Part shown: piece after piece, positions 24,440 through 36,018 of the stretch
How positions within the stretch are numbered: position 1 is the first letter of the stretch
Layout: every line of letters begins with the position of its first letter
From: Gryganskiella cystojenkinii
Taxonomy: Eukaryota > Mortierellomycota > Mortierellomycetes > Mortierellales > Mortierellaceae
Direction: 5' to 3'
DNA length: 64,000 bases
NCBI GenBank assembly: GCA_015852425.1
Contig: JAAAIG010000048.1
Location: 8,052-72,051 of the forward strand
The notes under the pieces: model-generated
What the model was told of the DNA's origin: nothing
Database searches by the model: none
The model's input: only the letters and a program-made list of their open reading frames with translations
Program-made: the position numbers and the translations under genes

Positions 24440-26617
24440 TCACTGCCGAGGGCGAGAGCCGCCTTTACGGGCTTTAATAGAATTCTTGGATCTTGAACTC
24501 GATGAATAATGGTCCGCATCCGTTGCCCGTTTCGACCACTTGTCCAAATCCTCAATCTGTTCGTGATCCCTCTCACTGCTCCGGACAATACGCAGCATCT
24601 CTATCAACGGTGCCGCCTCTTCTTCCTCACCCCATCCATATTGGACCCAGGCCGCGTCACTACCCTCAACTGCCCAGGGCGAATGTGGAGCCGTATCACT
24701 GTAAGCAGTCCCGAGATCCTTCAGCATTGAACGGATTACACTCCTGGTCTCGACATCCAACAACGCACCGTTCCTCTGCATCTCCTTCAGGACCTCGAGA
24801 CAGCCAGCACCGTCTCGCCAGTTTTCCCATCGAGACTTGATCAACGCCTTGTAGGATTCTGTCCTGACGGCCCGAATAAAGACTTTAAGACCTTGGCGAC
24901 GTGTATGTTCCACTAGGGCTTGACCCAAATACGGATGCAACGATCGGTCCTGAGATGGGGTTAACGCTTCTGCAGTTGAAGAAGCAGTTGGCGACGAGAG
25001 GGACAAGGGTGACACTTTGCCTCTGTCAAGATTGAACACGCTCGAGGGAGGTTTTATCGTGGTTGAGGAAGCTAGGATCGCTTGGGCCAACAATCCATCT
25101 AGACTCAGGACCGAGGGCTTGACCTCGGTGCTCCTTGCACCAGCCTTGTCCATGAATGGGGCGAGCAATTCGTCAACAAAGTCCTTGACCTTGATGATAT
25201 CCTTTTGTCTGCTCTCCAGCTCCTTCCTCATCCGGATCGCGACCTTGTTCTCCTCTCGGATCAAGGCAAAAAGGGCATTCTCTTGTGGAAGAGTTGCGTC
25301 CTTGTTCATCCAGTCCTGGGGCCCGACAGTACTTTCCATGACTCGAAAACTTGAGGTCTTGGGTTTCTTGTTCAGGTAGATGGGATCGACTCGTTTGGAG
25401 AGACTTTCGACTTGACGACGAAGTACTTGCATGGGATCCTCGTCGGCAATAGTTTCAATCGTATTAGTCGTATTGGTACTGTAGCTACCGGTGGCAGTGG
25501 CACCTTTGTTTGTTGAATCCTCCAGTCCGGATCGATTAAAGCTGGAGAACAGGGACTGGACTCTAAAACTCGGGCCTCCGTTCTCCCGGACGTCGGACTT
25601 TTTCTCGAACAATGAGGAGAACAGAGCTCTGAAGGCCTCCTTCTCGGATGATTTGAGTCTTGGATCTTTCCATCGGTCCGTTGATACGGTCGATTTGGAT
25701 GTCGCCACTGATGTGGTTGATCCTACTGTCGACGAGGATGCTAACCTATGCTCAGAGACTGCTGGGAAGAGCGTTGACGCCCCGGGTATCATATCTAACA
25801 TCTCTGGTTTACTATCCTCTGCGCTAACGCTCCTGCTGCCCGCTTCTGCCTGGCCTTTCTTGGTACTTTCAGAAAGATCACCCTCATCAAACAAAAACTT
25901 CCAGGACTCGGAGATCTTTTTCTTGGTGTTGGATTTTACCTCGGACGGTGATGATGTTCCGAGTGTTTCTTTCTCAGAGTTAGGGGTAAAAGAATGGCTG
26001 CCGCTGTCGCTGCTGTCGGTCGGCGTTCCGAGATGCAGCGTCTCAAATAGTCGATGAATTTTGGCAGCCTTCGATTGAGCCTCCGGGGTTTGATCCTGAT
26101 CGATTTGTTGCTGAATCTTCCTGGCCCTCGTGCGAGCGCGAATACCGACCTCGGCAGAGGGTTTGAGGTTGAATTTTTTGTAGAGCTTTTCTGTTGAGCT
26201 TTCGGGGGTGATTGTGCTCGCGGTGGCAGGAGTATCGGCGACGGCTTTCTCGTTTGAACTGTTTGTTGTTGGTGATGATTGAGATAATGTCGTAGTCGTT
26301 GAGACGGCGATAGATTCTGCGGGTTTCTGGGTTGGAGAGGTTTCGCCTTCTTGAACATGGCTTTCGTCGCCGTTCTCCCCTGTAGTAGAGACGGCGGTTG
26401 TCATGGACCGTAAGGAATGCTGCCTAGCAGTAGTCCTCTTGTGCATGGATAAAGTCGTCTGCACTGGAAATGAGCACATGAACAGTGTTAATTGAATGAC
26501 CATAGAGAAACTAATTTCTAGTCACGCTTTTCGCTTGGTCAAGAGTGTCTTTTTCAAACATGTACCTGGTCGCAGTGCCCTAGCATTTGGTATCCGCATG
26601 GTCGTCATGGTCGTCAT
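24440..26617 (-). CDS. Mtf2-like mitochondrial protein (putative)
   Basis: Two exons on the minus strand, 26617-26566 and 26463-24440, give 691 aa. The spliced N-terminus begins MTTMTTMRIPNARALRPV and continues with basic and hydroxylated residues (KRTTARQHSLRSM), typical of a mitochondrial presequence. Residues about 40-330 are disordered, Ser/Thr-rich. The C-terminal third is helical and conserved-looking: ENALFALIREENKVAIRMR, KDFVDELLAPFMDKAG, and YKALIKSRWENWRDGAGC followed by VLKEMQRNGALLDVET. This last W..WRD...M...G...D.ET pattern resembles the C-terminal domain of fungal Mtf2/Nam1-type proteins involved in mitochondrial RNA handling and translation. That assignment is from memory of the pattern, so moderate; mitochondrial location is an inference. 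Three in-frame ATGs lie in a row, and I used the first. Confidence 0.6.
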
Positions 26618-28134
26618 GGTCAAGTCGGAAAAGGTCGACGGGAATCAAAAGACAATTCTTGCCAAAAACCTTGGTGTTTACAGCAGTGTGACTGTCATTG
26701 CAAGAGTGAATTTTTGGTGGCGTAGATTCATATTCCTGCGAGTCCAATGTATCTGGAGAAGTGGATGATGATGGTCCCCACTCTCCTCAAAAAACATGAC
26801 ATGCCTCGGTGGAACCGAGACTGTCCTCCGTGAATAAAGTTCTAATATTAAAACAGTTGCTACCACCATGCATACTGATCTGCGTGCACATCCTTGATTC
26901 TTGGACTTCGCGTAATAACGCCGAGTTTTCGCTAAAGCCACGGTCCCTTCCCGTCTTATTACCCACGATGGATATGAAGAAATCTCGATCCCTGTACCTG
27001 AAAACAGGTCGAGTTTATCCCAAATATGCAAAGCAACTGCTAAAGTCGCACGATATTGTTGTTGTTTATTAATATTCTCTAGGACGATCTTTTTCTGTGC
27101 TCCTTTGAGCAGCTCTCTATCATGACAACTGTTTCATCTTGTCCGTCATCGCCTTACTTGTTTTTTGTGCAAACTGCTGTGCCGCTCAAACTCCAGGACT
27201 TCATTTTTTTTTGTAAACTGAACATGGGTCACTCGCCTTTGGCATGACCAAAAATGCAATCGACTGGGCAAGGAGGCGAAAGGCAGTGAATAAATAGAGT
27301 ATGAAGGGCTGATCACGCCCTGCGCAACAGACAAAAGCTTCCCCTCCTTTTTTTTTGTATTTCTCGTCCTTCACTTTTGCCCTCCTCTTTCTCTTTTGTC
27401 TTTCCACTCTCACCACTGTCTCCTTTGAACACACACATACACTCCTTGATTATTTTTTTTTCTTTTACTTTGCTACTCTTTAATTGCTTTACTGCCTCGA
27501 TCACTATCAGACCTCATTATCACCGGGGAACCGAACATTTCTCTTTATATTATCCTTCTCTTCCCTCCGTCCTTGATTGCTTTGGAACATTTGCTGGTGT
27601 TTTTTTTTTTGGTTCCGCACCACTCTCCGCCCCCTTGACTTTGAATAAGAAACATCACGGCCTCTTCAAACCTCCTCGCCACTCTTTCTCAGCGCCGTTC
27701 CTGCTTTGAGATTGTCCTGTCACAATCCTTCTCCTCTTCCAACTGACCACCATACTCCTACTGACAAGTTGCTTCCCACGTTTTTCTTTTCTTTCTTGCT
27801 CATTTTGGCCCTTCTTTTCCGCCTCTTATCTGTCAGCTAGTTGCAGTTCGACTCCTCTCTTTCTTGCTTCTTTTCTTCACTTTCCATCCTTCTGTCTCCA
27901 CCCCTCACTCGCATCCTGCGATCTGCAGTGCACTGTCTCGGGACTGAGCATTTTTTTATTTTTTTTAAAAAAAACACTGCTACATACCAACAGAACCACC
28001 ACGCTTCTCCATAGGACGAACTTGCATTTCAAAAATAACGACCTAGACACGACACAACACCATAAAACGCCAAACGCCACACCACCTTTCTGTCTGCCCA
28101 ACTTAAAGTTTATTACCAAGAGACAAAACGAACC
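26618..28134. promoter_or_regulatory. Divergent intergenic region, Mtf2-like / RhoGAP
   Basis: 1.5 kb between two divergent starts. The right half (27340-28000) is C/T-rich on the plus strand and is probably the RhoGAP promoter and leader. Short open frames around 26800-27070 have no coding character. Confidence 0.4.
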
Positions 28135-28672
28135 ATGGCCTTGGCACTCTCTGAGCCCGTCTGGGTGGAGATCACCGACCCAGAATCAAGAAACACTTTT
28201 TACGCCAACCTGGTATGGTTCCACTCGGCATTGTTCAAAAAGGAGATGTTGGCAACGCAATATGTAAAAGGACAAGCCCGTGCGAAGCACTGACTCATTT
28301 CTCTACTCAATAACCTTCCTCTTTTCCTCATTCAACTTGTCGCTTTTATTTTTAACGGCTTTCAGTCGAGCGGTGAGTGCGACTGGTCCCTACCAGAAGG
28401 AGCCGTGATGTAAGTCGATGACAGGAATAGGAGCATTGTGGACAGGGTTACATCAAACGATTGATAGATTTCAAATGACAATGCCTAACTCTCTTTCTCT
28501 TTGTTTTGCTCCATGATTTGACAGCCAACGCCAAAACCCATCGGGTGAATGGTGGGAACTATTCGATGATGTTCATAACCTTCCTTATTACTACAACACA
28601 AAGACGGGTCAAACGGACTGGGAGCGACCGCAGGATAGCACCAATATCATCTCCTTGACTGCGATCCAGGTA

Positions 28673-28704
<32 letters not shown>

Positions 28705-31426
28705 TACGCAACTATTCGGCGCCTTTTTGTCATCCTTGAACTCCTCGACACGGGTCCATTCGTTTCAAACTCGTGGTACTAATCCTTCCGATGTTGTTTT
28801 CTTTGGTTCTCCAAAAGAAATCCGTCATAGGACAAAGACTTTCTCTTCACCTCTCCTCCACAGCAGCGCCGACGACAGGTCAAGATCATGCGACAGAAAA
28901 AAGGAGTGTGGAGAGGCTTGGGATTGCACCTGCATTCGAACAGTCGACAAATGCCAACAGTATCAGGAGTACCTCAACCACAACAATAACCACCTCATCC
29001 ACCGCGAAAAGCAGTAACGGCATGACCAGTCCCATCACAGGCAACACCACGCCATTGGCTCTATCTGCACCCATCTCGACTGAAGCTTCGCAGGCTAAAC
29101 CTGGACTCATCACCGCCGACCTTCCCGAAAAGTCTGTGAGGAACACTTCTTCCTTCCCCAAATCTCCAAAGAACACCGAGGGTACAGGAACGATATCGCC
29201 CAAATCGGAGACATCTCCTCCAATCTCACCCACCTCTGGATCTGGCTTTAGGGATATTACAAATTGGAGGCGAAACAAGAACAATAACAATAACGGATCT
29301 CAGCAACAGCAACCCCCGACACCCACCACAAACTCTTTTGTCTCCACATTCCAAAGGGCTGCTTCCATGACACTCAATCGGAACTCAGCCGCCACAGGTA
29401 TTCAACCTGTTGCGATCCCCAGACCTCGATCTACTACCCCAAATTCTGCCCCACTCTCGGCTTTACATCCACCAGTCACCTTAATGGTGAACGGACAAGA
29501 GAGCAACGGTGGAGGTGGCAATGGTGGGTTCCTTCAACCTGCACGCAAGAGTTTCCAGATTGCAGAGAGGGCACGCAAATTCGGTATCGGAGCCCCGATT
29601 GCGAACGATGAGGCTGCTAGAAAGATGTCACCTATAATCATGGAACAACAACAGGAAGCTTTACGAAAAATGGCCGTCAGTCCACCACCGACGTCTCGGC
29701 CGGGTGATGGCAGCCACGTCCAGGTGCAACCTTACCATCCACAAGTCGGTGGTAGGATCTTCCCTCCAGGAACGCATCCAGCCCTACCAGCGGAATTACA
29801 AGATTCCATCTCCCAGTTCCGAATCGCTGGTTTCGCTCAAAAGTACTTTTCAACGCACAAGAAAGGCCTCTTTCGACGCAAGGTTCCCATGGAAAAGATG
29901 CTGTTGCATCAAAAGAGTCCGTTGACACAACCTCTGATGGTCCTGAACAAGCGAGGTGTTCAAAAGGATGCTCTGCGTTGTTTCAAGATCATTCAAAAGT
30001 TGATGGGCGAACGGAAAGGAAATGGGTATGTGGGGCCAACAGGCGTGGAACTGGGCGAGACCTGCGTAGACCTTTCTATTCAGTCGGAGGACGACATCAA
30101 GTTGGTCCTAGAACTGATCAAGAAAGGGTTGGATCATGGTGAGCTCCGAGACGAGATCTACGTGCAACTCTGCAAACAGCTCACAGAGAATCCAAGCAGG
30201 TCAGTGTTTGGTCTCTTTTGATGAGGACTGTTGACCTGGAGATGGCGATATGTGCATCTGACATTTTGCTTTTGTTATTTATTTACTCCTCACAGGGAAG
30301 GAAGCATCAAGGGATGGCACCTATTTACGATCTTGCTCATCACGTTCTCACCATCCAAGAATCTGCACGATTATCTGGCCTCGTTTCTGAATCAACATGC
30401 GACCAGCTCCTTGCACCCGATCCCGGTCATGGCTCAACATTGTCATGATCTTCTCCGTCGAATCAGTAAACGGGGTTCAAGAGCCAAACAACTGACCTTG
30501 GTCGAAATTGCCCGTGCACAGGAGGCCGCGTTTAGACCGAGTGTCTTTGAAGCAACCCTGGAAAAGTTGATGAGCCGTCAGATGGCTGCTGGAGGGGAAT
30601 GGGCCGCCTGGAGGGTACCTCGGTTAATGGTCTTTTTGAAGGAGAGTGTAGTTCAACTCGGCGGACTCAAGACCGAGGGTATCTTTCGGATCTCGGGCGA
30701 TCTTGGATCCGTTGCTGAACTGGTAACGCATTATCGTGATAGCGATCACTGCCTTGTATGGGAGCGTTGCATCGTCATAACAAAGGCACCGATAACTGAT
30801 TGGCATTTTTTTTTATCTTCTTCACCCGGTTTTCGTGCTCTTATTTCAGAGAGCAAGGATAGAGCTCGGCAACTACGACATTGGCGCTATCACTGATCCA
30901 CATGTTCCTTGTTCGCTGTTACGGCTATGGATCCGTGATCTGCCAGAACCTGTTATTCCTTATGATCTGTACCAACAGTGCATCCAAGGATCGCAGGATA
31001 AGGACGCGGTCGCGAAGGTTATTGCCCAACTACCACTCTGGCACAAGGAAATGATTGTGTACCTCGTATCATTTTTGAAGGTATGTTTGAGGTCGTACCG
31101 AGATCGGCGGCAGCAAGGGCCATCGCACTAAAATTACGAATTGAGTTTCTTTTTTTTTGCTTGCTGCGGAGTCTGGCCCCATCGTTTTTTCTAACCTTGT
31201 TCTTTTGTCATAGACTTTTAACGATCCCAAGGTCAGAGAGGCGACCAAGATGAGTCTGTCGAACCTGGCCATGGTCTTTGCGCCAACACTCCTCCAGTGT
31301 TCGAGTGACGATGCACCGATGCTGATGGGCCATTTACAGGCCGAGCGGGCCTTTGTCTCGACCTTGATCTCTGAAGTAGAACTATCGGACGAGGATCTTC
31401 GAATCATTGGCGAAGAGACAGGTTGA
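28135..31426 (+). CDS. WW-WW-MyTH4-RhoGAP protein (ARHGAP39/Vilse-like)
   Basis: GTPase-activating protein for Rho/Rac/Cdc42 GTPases. Seven exons: 28135-28212, 28366-28409, 28525-28669, 28818-30199, 30296-30755, 30850-31080 and 31214-31426, giving 850 aa. WW1 is residues 8-38 (WVEITDPESRNTFYANL). WW2 is about 45-80 (WWELFDDVHNLPYYYN, DWERP). A disordered Ser/Thr/Pro region follows. MyTH4 spans about 421-640, with FAQKYFSTHKKGLFRR, DEIYVQLCKQLTENPSR and GWHLFTILL. RhoGAP spans about 655-845, with the arginine finger in GIFRISGD and the conserved asparagine in NLAMVFAPTLLQ. This order is diagnostic of the Vilse/ARHGAP39 group. Intron 3 begins with a long AG repeat right at the 5' splice site. 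The catalytic residues seen imply an active GAP. Confidence 0.92.
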
Positions 31427-32453
31427 ACAAAATAACATTACACGCATGCTGTGCTTTCTTTTATATTATTATGTATTGTTTTCGTTATCATTTCTCCATA
31501 GTTTACATGTGTTCTTACATTCTCCTTTTTTCCTCCATTCTCATTTCTTCATTTTTTCGTGTCCTTAAAAAAATCCTCCGGTGGCTGTGAAAATCTTTAC
31601 CATTTTCTCTTTGATCCAAATTTATTGCTGGCTCTTTGGCGGCATAGATCTCAAGCTGATGCGCCTTGCCTTGGACATCCAAGCGGTCTTGAGGAGACTC
31701 GATTCAGTCAGCTAGACAGAGAAGCATTAGAAGCATTACTGGCAACTTTCTTCCTTCTCCTGTAGATGTTTTATTACTTTTAACAAATTTGGTATTTTAT
31801 TTGATGAATGTTTCCCCTCCGCTTCCCATTCTCCAAAGATATCGACCACGTCGAAAAAGACAACAAAGAATAACGACCAGCAACCACTGACTGCTGCTGC
31901 TGCCTCATATGAGCGTCCATTAGATGCAGCAAAAGGGGGGGCTGAAAAGAAATATCATAAAAATAGGGAGAGGAAAATATTTTGCCACGCCTGATTTCAA
32001 TGGATGGTGCGATGTGATCTCCTGTGGCTTGTAACTCAGGTAAACAACGTTCTCCATCCTCTCCCATCATCCCTCTCTGAACCTCCTGACCATTTCTTTT
32101 TGCTCATTGCTTTTGTTTTACTTTCAATTCATTGCCTTACAACCACACCGACTTTTTCATTCGCATTGTTACTACCGCTATTATCACTCTCCACTCCTTC
32201 TCTTACTTTTACTCTGTCTTTGACTCTCACCGCAGCCGAACGACTCTTTTTTCTCTTCTCCCCGCTCTCAGCCGCCTGTTACCCTTTCTATTCCGTTTCT
32301 TATTCTTACTCTCAACAGTTTCTTCCTTCTACTTCAACTTCAACTTCACATAAAACCCCGTGTTCATTGCATTTCACTTTCATTCCGCCTTGACCCTCAT
32401 TGTTTCCTCTCCTCCCGAGGAAGCAAACGCAAAAGACACTCACAAGCTCGACC
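31427..32453. other. Intergenic region with CT-rich leader
   Basis: 3' flank of the RhoGAP gene, then from about 32040 a C/T-rich plus-strand stretch leading to the ATG of the forkhead-like gene. No gene seen. Confidence 0.4.
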
Positions 32454-34466
32454 ATGTCCTCACCAAGTAGTAGCCCCTCCCCGGCTACGTCTCCAAAACT
32501 CGCCTCTACCTCCTCAACGACCTCGAAGCGGAAACCTCGACGGTCCGAAAAGCCGAACGAGAGTTGGTTCCTGATCCTCGTCAATGCGTTCAAGAGCAAC
32601 TTTGAGGAGACACTGACCTACCGAGAATCGGAACTTTACAACTGGATCATGCAAGCCTACCCGTATTACCGCCATGACACCCATACGATGCAGACTAGTG
32701 TCAAGACGACGTTGAACTCGTACGAGTGTTTCCGACAGAATGGCAGGAGTACCTGGACGTTTATCCCTCGTCGAGCCCTGGTCCATCTCGAGAGTCTCAA
32801 GAGCGAGGAAGGTCGGCAAGAGAGTGGGGGCTCCGAAGACGAAAACATCCTATATGAAGATCTTGACGAGGATGCAGAGGAGGAGGAAGAGGAGGAGATG
32901 GAAGAAGACGGCGTCGAGGGTATGACCGGCATCCAGTACAACCATCAGCCGTCCTATAATCAACAACCACAAGAACCGCCTGCAGCAACAGGAACTACGA
33001 TACGATATATTGACAGACACATCGATCTCATGGACGCGGATTCACCAACTCTGTCGGCCGAGGAGATCCAAAGGTTCAAACAAGAGCACTCGGGCGCCTT
33101 AAGAAAACTCAAACGGAAAGCCTCAGGAGCGCATCTGCATCGTCCAAGGACGAGGTCCCCACCGGCAAGTCTCCAGGACGAATGCAGCATGTCTATGGAG
33201 GCCTGGTGTAATCTCCTGGTCCAGATGTTTGAGGCTTCGCCCAAACAAAAGACGATCAGGGAAATTTATGCTTGGGTCCACGATAACTATCCTATCTATC
33301 AGAATGCACCAGGCGATGCATGGCAAGCGGATCTGACGGCGGCGCTAGAATCGAACCCGCTGTTTCGGGCTATGGGTCGAGGTCGTTGGCAGATGGCGAC
33401 TCAACCGGTCCAGCCTGTCATGTTCGTCAATGGTGGCGGGGATGGCTCATCAATCGTATCAGGGGGCACGCTGAGCAACAACCCTTCCGTCAAGGCCGAA
33501 GATGGAGATGCAACTGATAGTCCGTCCGTGACCGAGGATGAGGATTGGAAGGCGATCGGATCGAAACGACTCTTAAACTTTTCGTTCCGACGATACTCTA
33601 TCGCCACAGATACCTTCCCCAAGAACCACTACAAGGTCGGGTCGACCACGACCGCCAGCCCGAGCAGTAGCGGTAATAACAACAACTCTCAAGTATCGGC
33701 AACGCCAACAAGTGCCACTAATGCCGCGATTGCCACTGCTTCTAGTTCCGGCGCTAGTCCATTGACGGCAACAACTTCGGGGGGTTTGCTCATGCCCTCG
33801 ACCTACTCCAACACAGGACGTCGCTTCTCGTCCTATCATCAACCAACGCCCAAGAACTCGCCACCTCTATCCGCAACCACCATAGGCTTACCATCTGTGG
33901 AGGAGTTTAACACTCGTCTCAAGAACGCACTCTCGGAGGAAACAGATGACGAAGAAGAAGACACTCGCGAGAAGAGACATATGGCCCCACTACAGAATGC
34001 GATCACGTCAGCAGTCATGGCTCTTCAAGCAGAGTCTGGATCGGAACTGTTGTTGAAGCAAGAGCCCGTCGATCAGGAACAACAAAAAGTATTGTTGACA
34101 ACAGCAATAGCACATTCACCACGCCACCATCCACATCACCCTCAAAATCATCAAGACAGTCACGACCAACGGAGACCCTCAATTGCCATTCACGAGGCAG
34201 GAGCCTCTTCCATCTTTGAACCGTTTATGCAGCAATACCAAGCAAGCGCAATGATCACTCAAGATTCGATCAAAGGAGCAACGCCACCAACATCACCTAC
34301 AGCCGCAATGGCATCGTCCTCAACGACGACCTTCACGGCAGAAATGGCTTCGATACCGACCGTCCGTGTTGAACCCGAGATCCTAATACCAAATGGCGAG
34401 GATCTTGCCTCGGATCAGATGGACGCTATCCAGGCCTTGGCCTTGCTCTGTGGTGGAGGCGTTTAG
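32454..34466 (+). CDS. Twin forkhead-like winged-helix protein
   Basis: Single-exon gene of 670 aa, probably nuclear. The first domain (about residues 31-105) follows the forkhead outline: ESWFLILVNAFKSN for helix 1, LTYRESELYNWIMQAYPYYR for helix 2, a helix-3 segment MQTSVKTTLNSYECFRQ, and STWTFIP for the wing. The usual recognition helix WQNSIRHNLS is replaced, so DNA specificity, or DNA binding itself, is uncertain. A second copy at about 247-315 repeats the outline: WCNLLVQMFEASP, IREIYAWVHDNYPIY, WQADLTAALESNPLFRAMG and RGRWQM. Basic clusters (SKRKPRRSEKP, KLKRKASGA) may be nuclear signals. The remainder is acidic or Ser/Thr/Gln-rich and disordered. Homology to forkhead is by pattern, not by search. 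The start is the first ATG (32454) in frame after the C/T-rich leader. Confidence 0.7.
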   Translation: MSSPSSSPSPATSPKLASTSSTTSKRKPRRSEKPNESWFLILVNAFKSNFEETLTYRESELYNWIMQAYPYYRHDTHTMQTSVKTTLNSYECFRQNGRSTWTFIPRRALVHLESLKSEEGRQESGGSEDENILYEDLDEDAEEEEEEEMEEDGVEGMTGIQYNHQPSYNQQPQEPPAATGTTIRYIDRHIDLMDADSPTLSAEEIQRFKQEHSGALRKLKRKASGAHLHRPRTRSPPASLQDECSMSMEAWCNLLVQMFEASPKQKTIREIYAWVHDNYPIYQNAPGDAWQADLTAALESNPLFRAMGRGRWQMATQPVQPVMFVNGGGDGSSIVSGGTLSNNPSVKAEDGDATDSPSVTEDEDWKAIGSKRLLNFSFRRYSIATDTFPKNHYKVGSTTTASPSSSGNNNNSQVSATPTSATNAAIATASSSGASPLTATTSGGLLMPSTYSNTGRRFSSYHQPTPKNSPPLSATTIGLPSVEEFNTRLKNALSEETDDEEEDTREKRHMAPLQNAITSAVMALQAESGSELLLKQEPVDQEQQKVLLTTAIAHSPRHHPHHPQNHQDSHDQRRPSIAIHEAGASSIFEPFMQQYQASAMITQDSIKGATPPTSPTAAMASSSTTTFTAEMASIPTVRVEPEILIPNGEDLASDQMDAIQALALLCGGGV

Positions 34467-34665
34467 TAAGGCCACCGCATATTTTGTACTTTCTTTCTCT
34501 GTTTCATAACCCTCCCTTTACCCTTTTGTCTATACATCTTCATTAACGAAAACGCATCTTGTCTACGAGTGAACTTTTTTCTTTTTGTCTTTTTAACATT
34601 CACCCATACCAACCTTTTGCTTTTCTTGTCAGTCTGTTTTGGCATGCCTTTCTAAAAAGTAAACA

Positions 34666-34671
34666 AATAAA
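34666..34671 (+). terminator. Poly(A) signal candidate, forkhead-like gene
   Basis: AATAAA hexamer 200 nt after the stop, on the coding strand. Confidence 0.3.
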
Positions 34672-35965
34672 TACCTTGCATAACCGATTAAAGTCAATAT
34701 CTGGAATGGTTTATTACGTTAGCCCAAGCCTCGTCAAATATCACGTGATGACTTGAGATCCTTCTGGGCAAAGTGCTCGCACCCTCGCAATTCACGCTGT
34801 CCACGGGCTGAAAAGGAGCAACAGGTGTTGATATCTGCACAGTAGCTCTTTGATGAAAGCAGGCAAGCGGGCTCCCCTCTCTGCCTTTTTTTTTGTTTTT
34901 TTGGCTGACGTTGAAATACAGACGAATGAGAACGGCTTTATCCAGCAGAGTGGAGTAGGACCTTCTTAAGGAAGAGGAGCAAGTCAGGTGCAGAGTGTAG
35001 CCTTTTTGTCTATTGGCAGTTTGGCACTTTGATTTTACGATTGTCCGTGGCAAAGAAAAAAAGGGCTGGTCTTTAATCCAAATGTTCAAAAGAAAGGGGA
35101 ACGAGGTCTCCGACACAGGTCATGAGGAGAGTTTAAGCGGGATTTGAACAAGTCAAAGGCAAAAAGGAGGTCCTGGGGTCATCACCAAAAAAATATTCGG
35201 GAACGAGGTGAGATGAGTGCTCTGCGCTGCATCGCCGCTATCGCCCATCCGCCCAAAAAAATGAACAGAAAAGTGGGTCTATTTCGCTCGAGTACTTCCC
35301 CACTGTATCCTCTTTTCAGAGGTTTGGCGGAGGTCGGTGATAGACTAGCAAAAGGGCAAAAAGGAGAATAATGAGGGCGAAGCCCCGCACTCGGTTGTTA
35401 TCAACTTTGAGTGCGGGTTACAATCCATCGAAAAGAGCACATCTTTTCAATGCAATATGCTAAGGAACCAAAGATAAAAAACACAAGTCGCCCTCGCCCA
35501 AATCAACTGTAAATTGAAGAGATGAAGCTCTTTGGTGCACCGTATTGCCACTTTGCACCACGAAACACCGCAATCCGGGGAGTTTTGGCTTTCCCAGTTC
35601 TGTCGGTCCGTGGAAAAAGACAAGAAAGAAGGAAGGCGCAGAAAAAGATCGAACATTGCTCTCCAGCACGGTGCTATCGTGCATGAAGACAAAACAACAC
35701 GAAACCATCTGGGCACGGATCAAAATCGATAAGATCTCTTTTTTGTTGCAGCAACATTGGCGGCTATCGCTTGCCTAATTCTTCTTTCGGCTTCTTCTTG
35801 TTTGCTCTCTGTCTTTATGTCGGGACTGTTCTGTGCCATTTATTCCGTTGAATTTAAAAAGTACCCTTCTCCCTTTCGCTCTCATGATCGAAGCGATGCT
35901 CTGGCCTAGTACATTTTCATATGTATAAAAAAAATAAAAAAAATATGAACGAGTCATGTTCATCC

Positions 35966-36018
35966 CTGCTCTACCCTGCCCCTGCCCCTGCCCCTGCCTC
36001 TGCCTCTGTCTCTGCCTT
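35966..36018 (+). repeat. Short tandem repeat, CCTGCC type
   Basis: Degenerate hexamer array (CCCTGC units drifting to CTCTGC) in non-coding DNA. A plain microsatellite. Confidence 0.8.

Noticed and set aside
26809..27072. Short plus-strand ORF in the Mtf2-like/RhoGAP intergenic region
   Set aside because: Starts at a non-ATG codon, with no coding-like composition, no leader and no splice structure.
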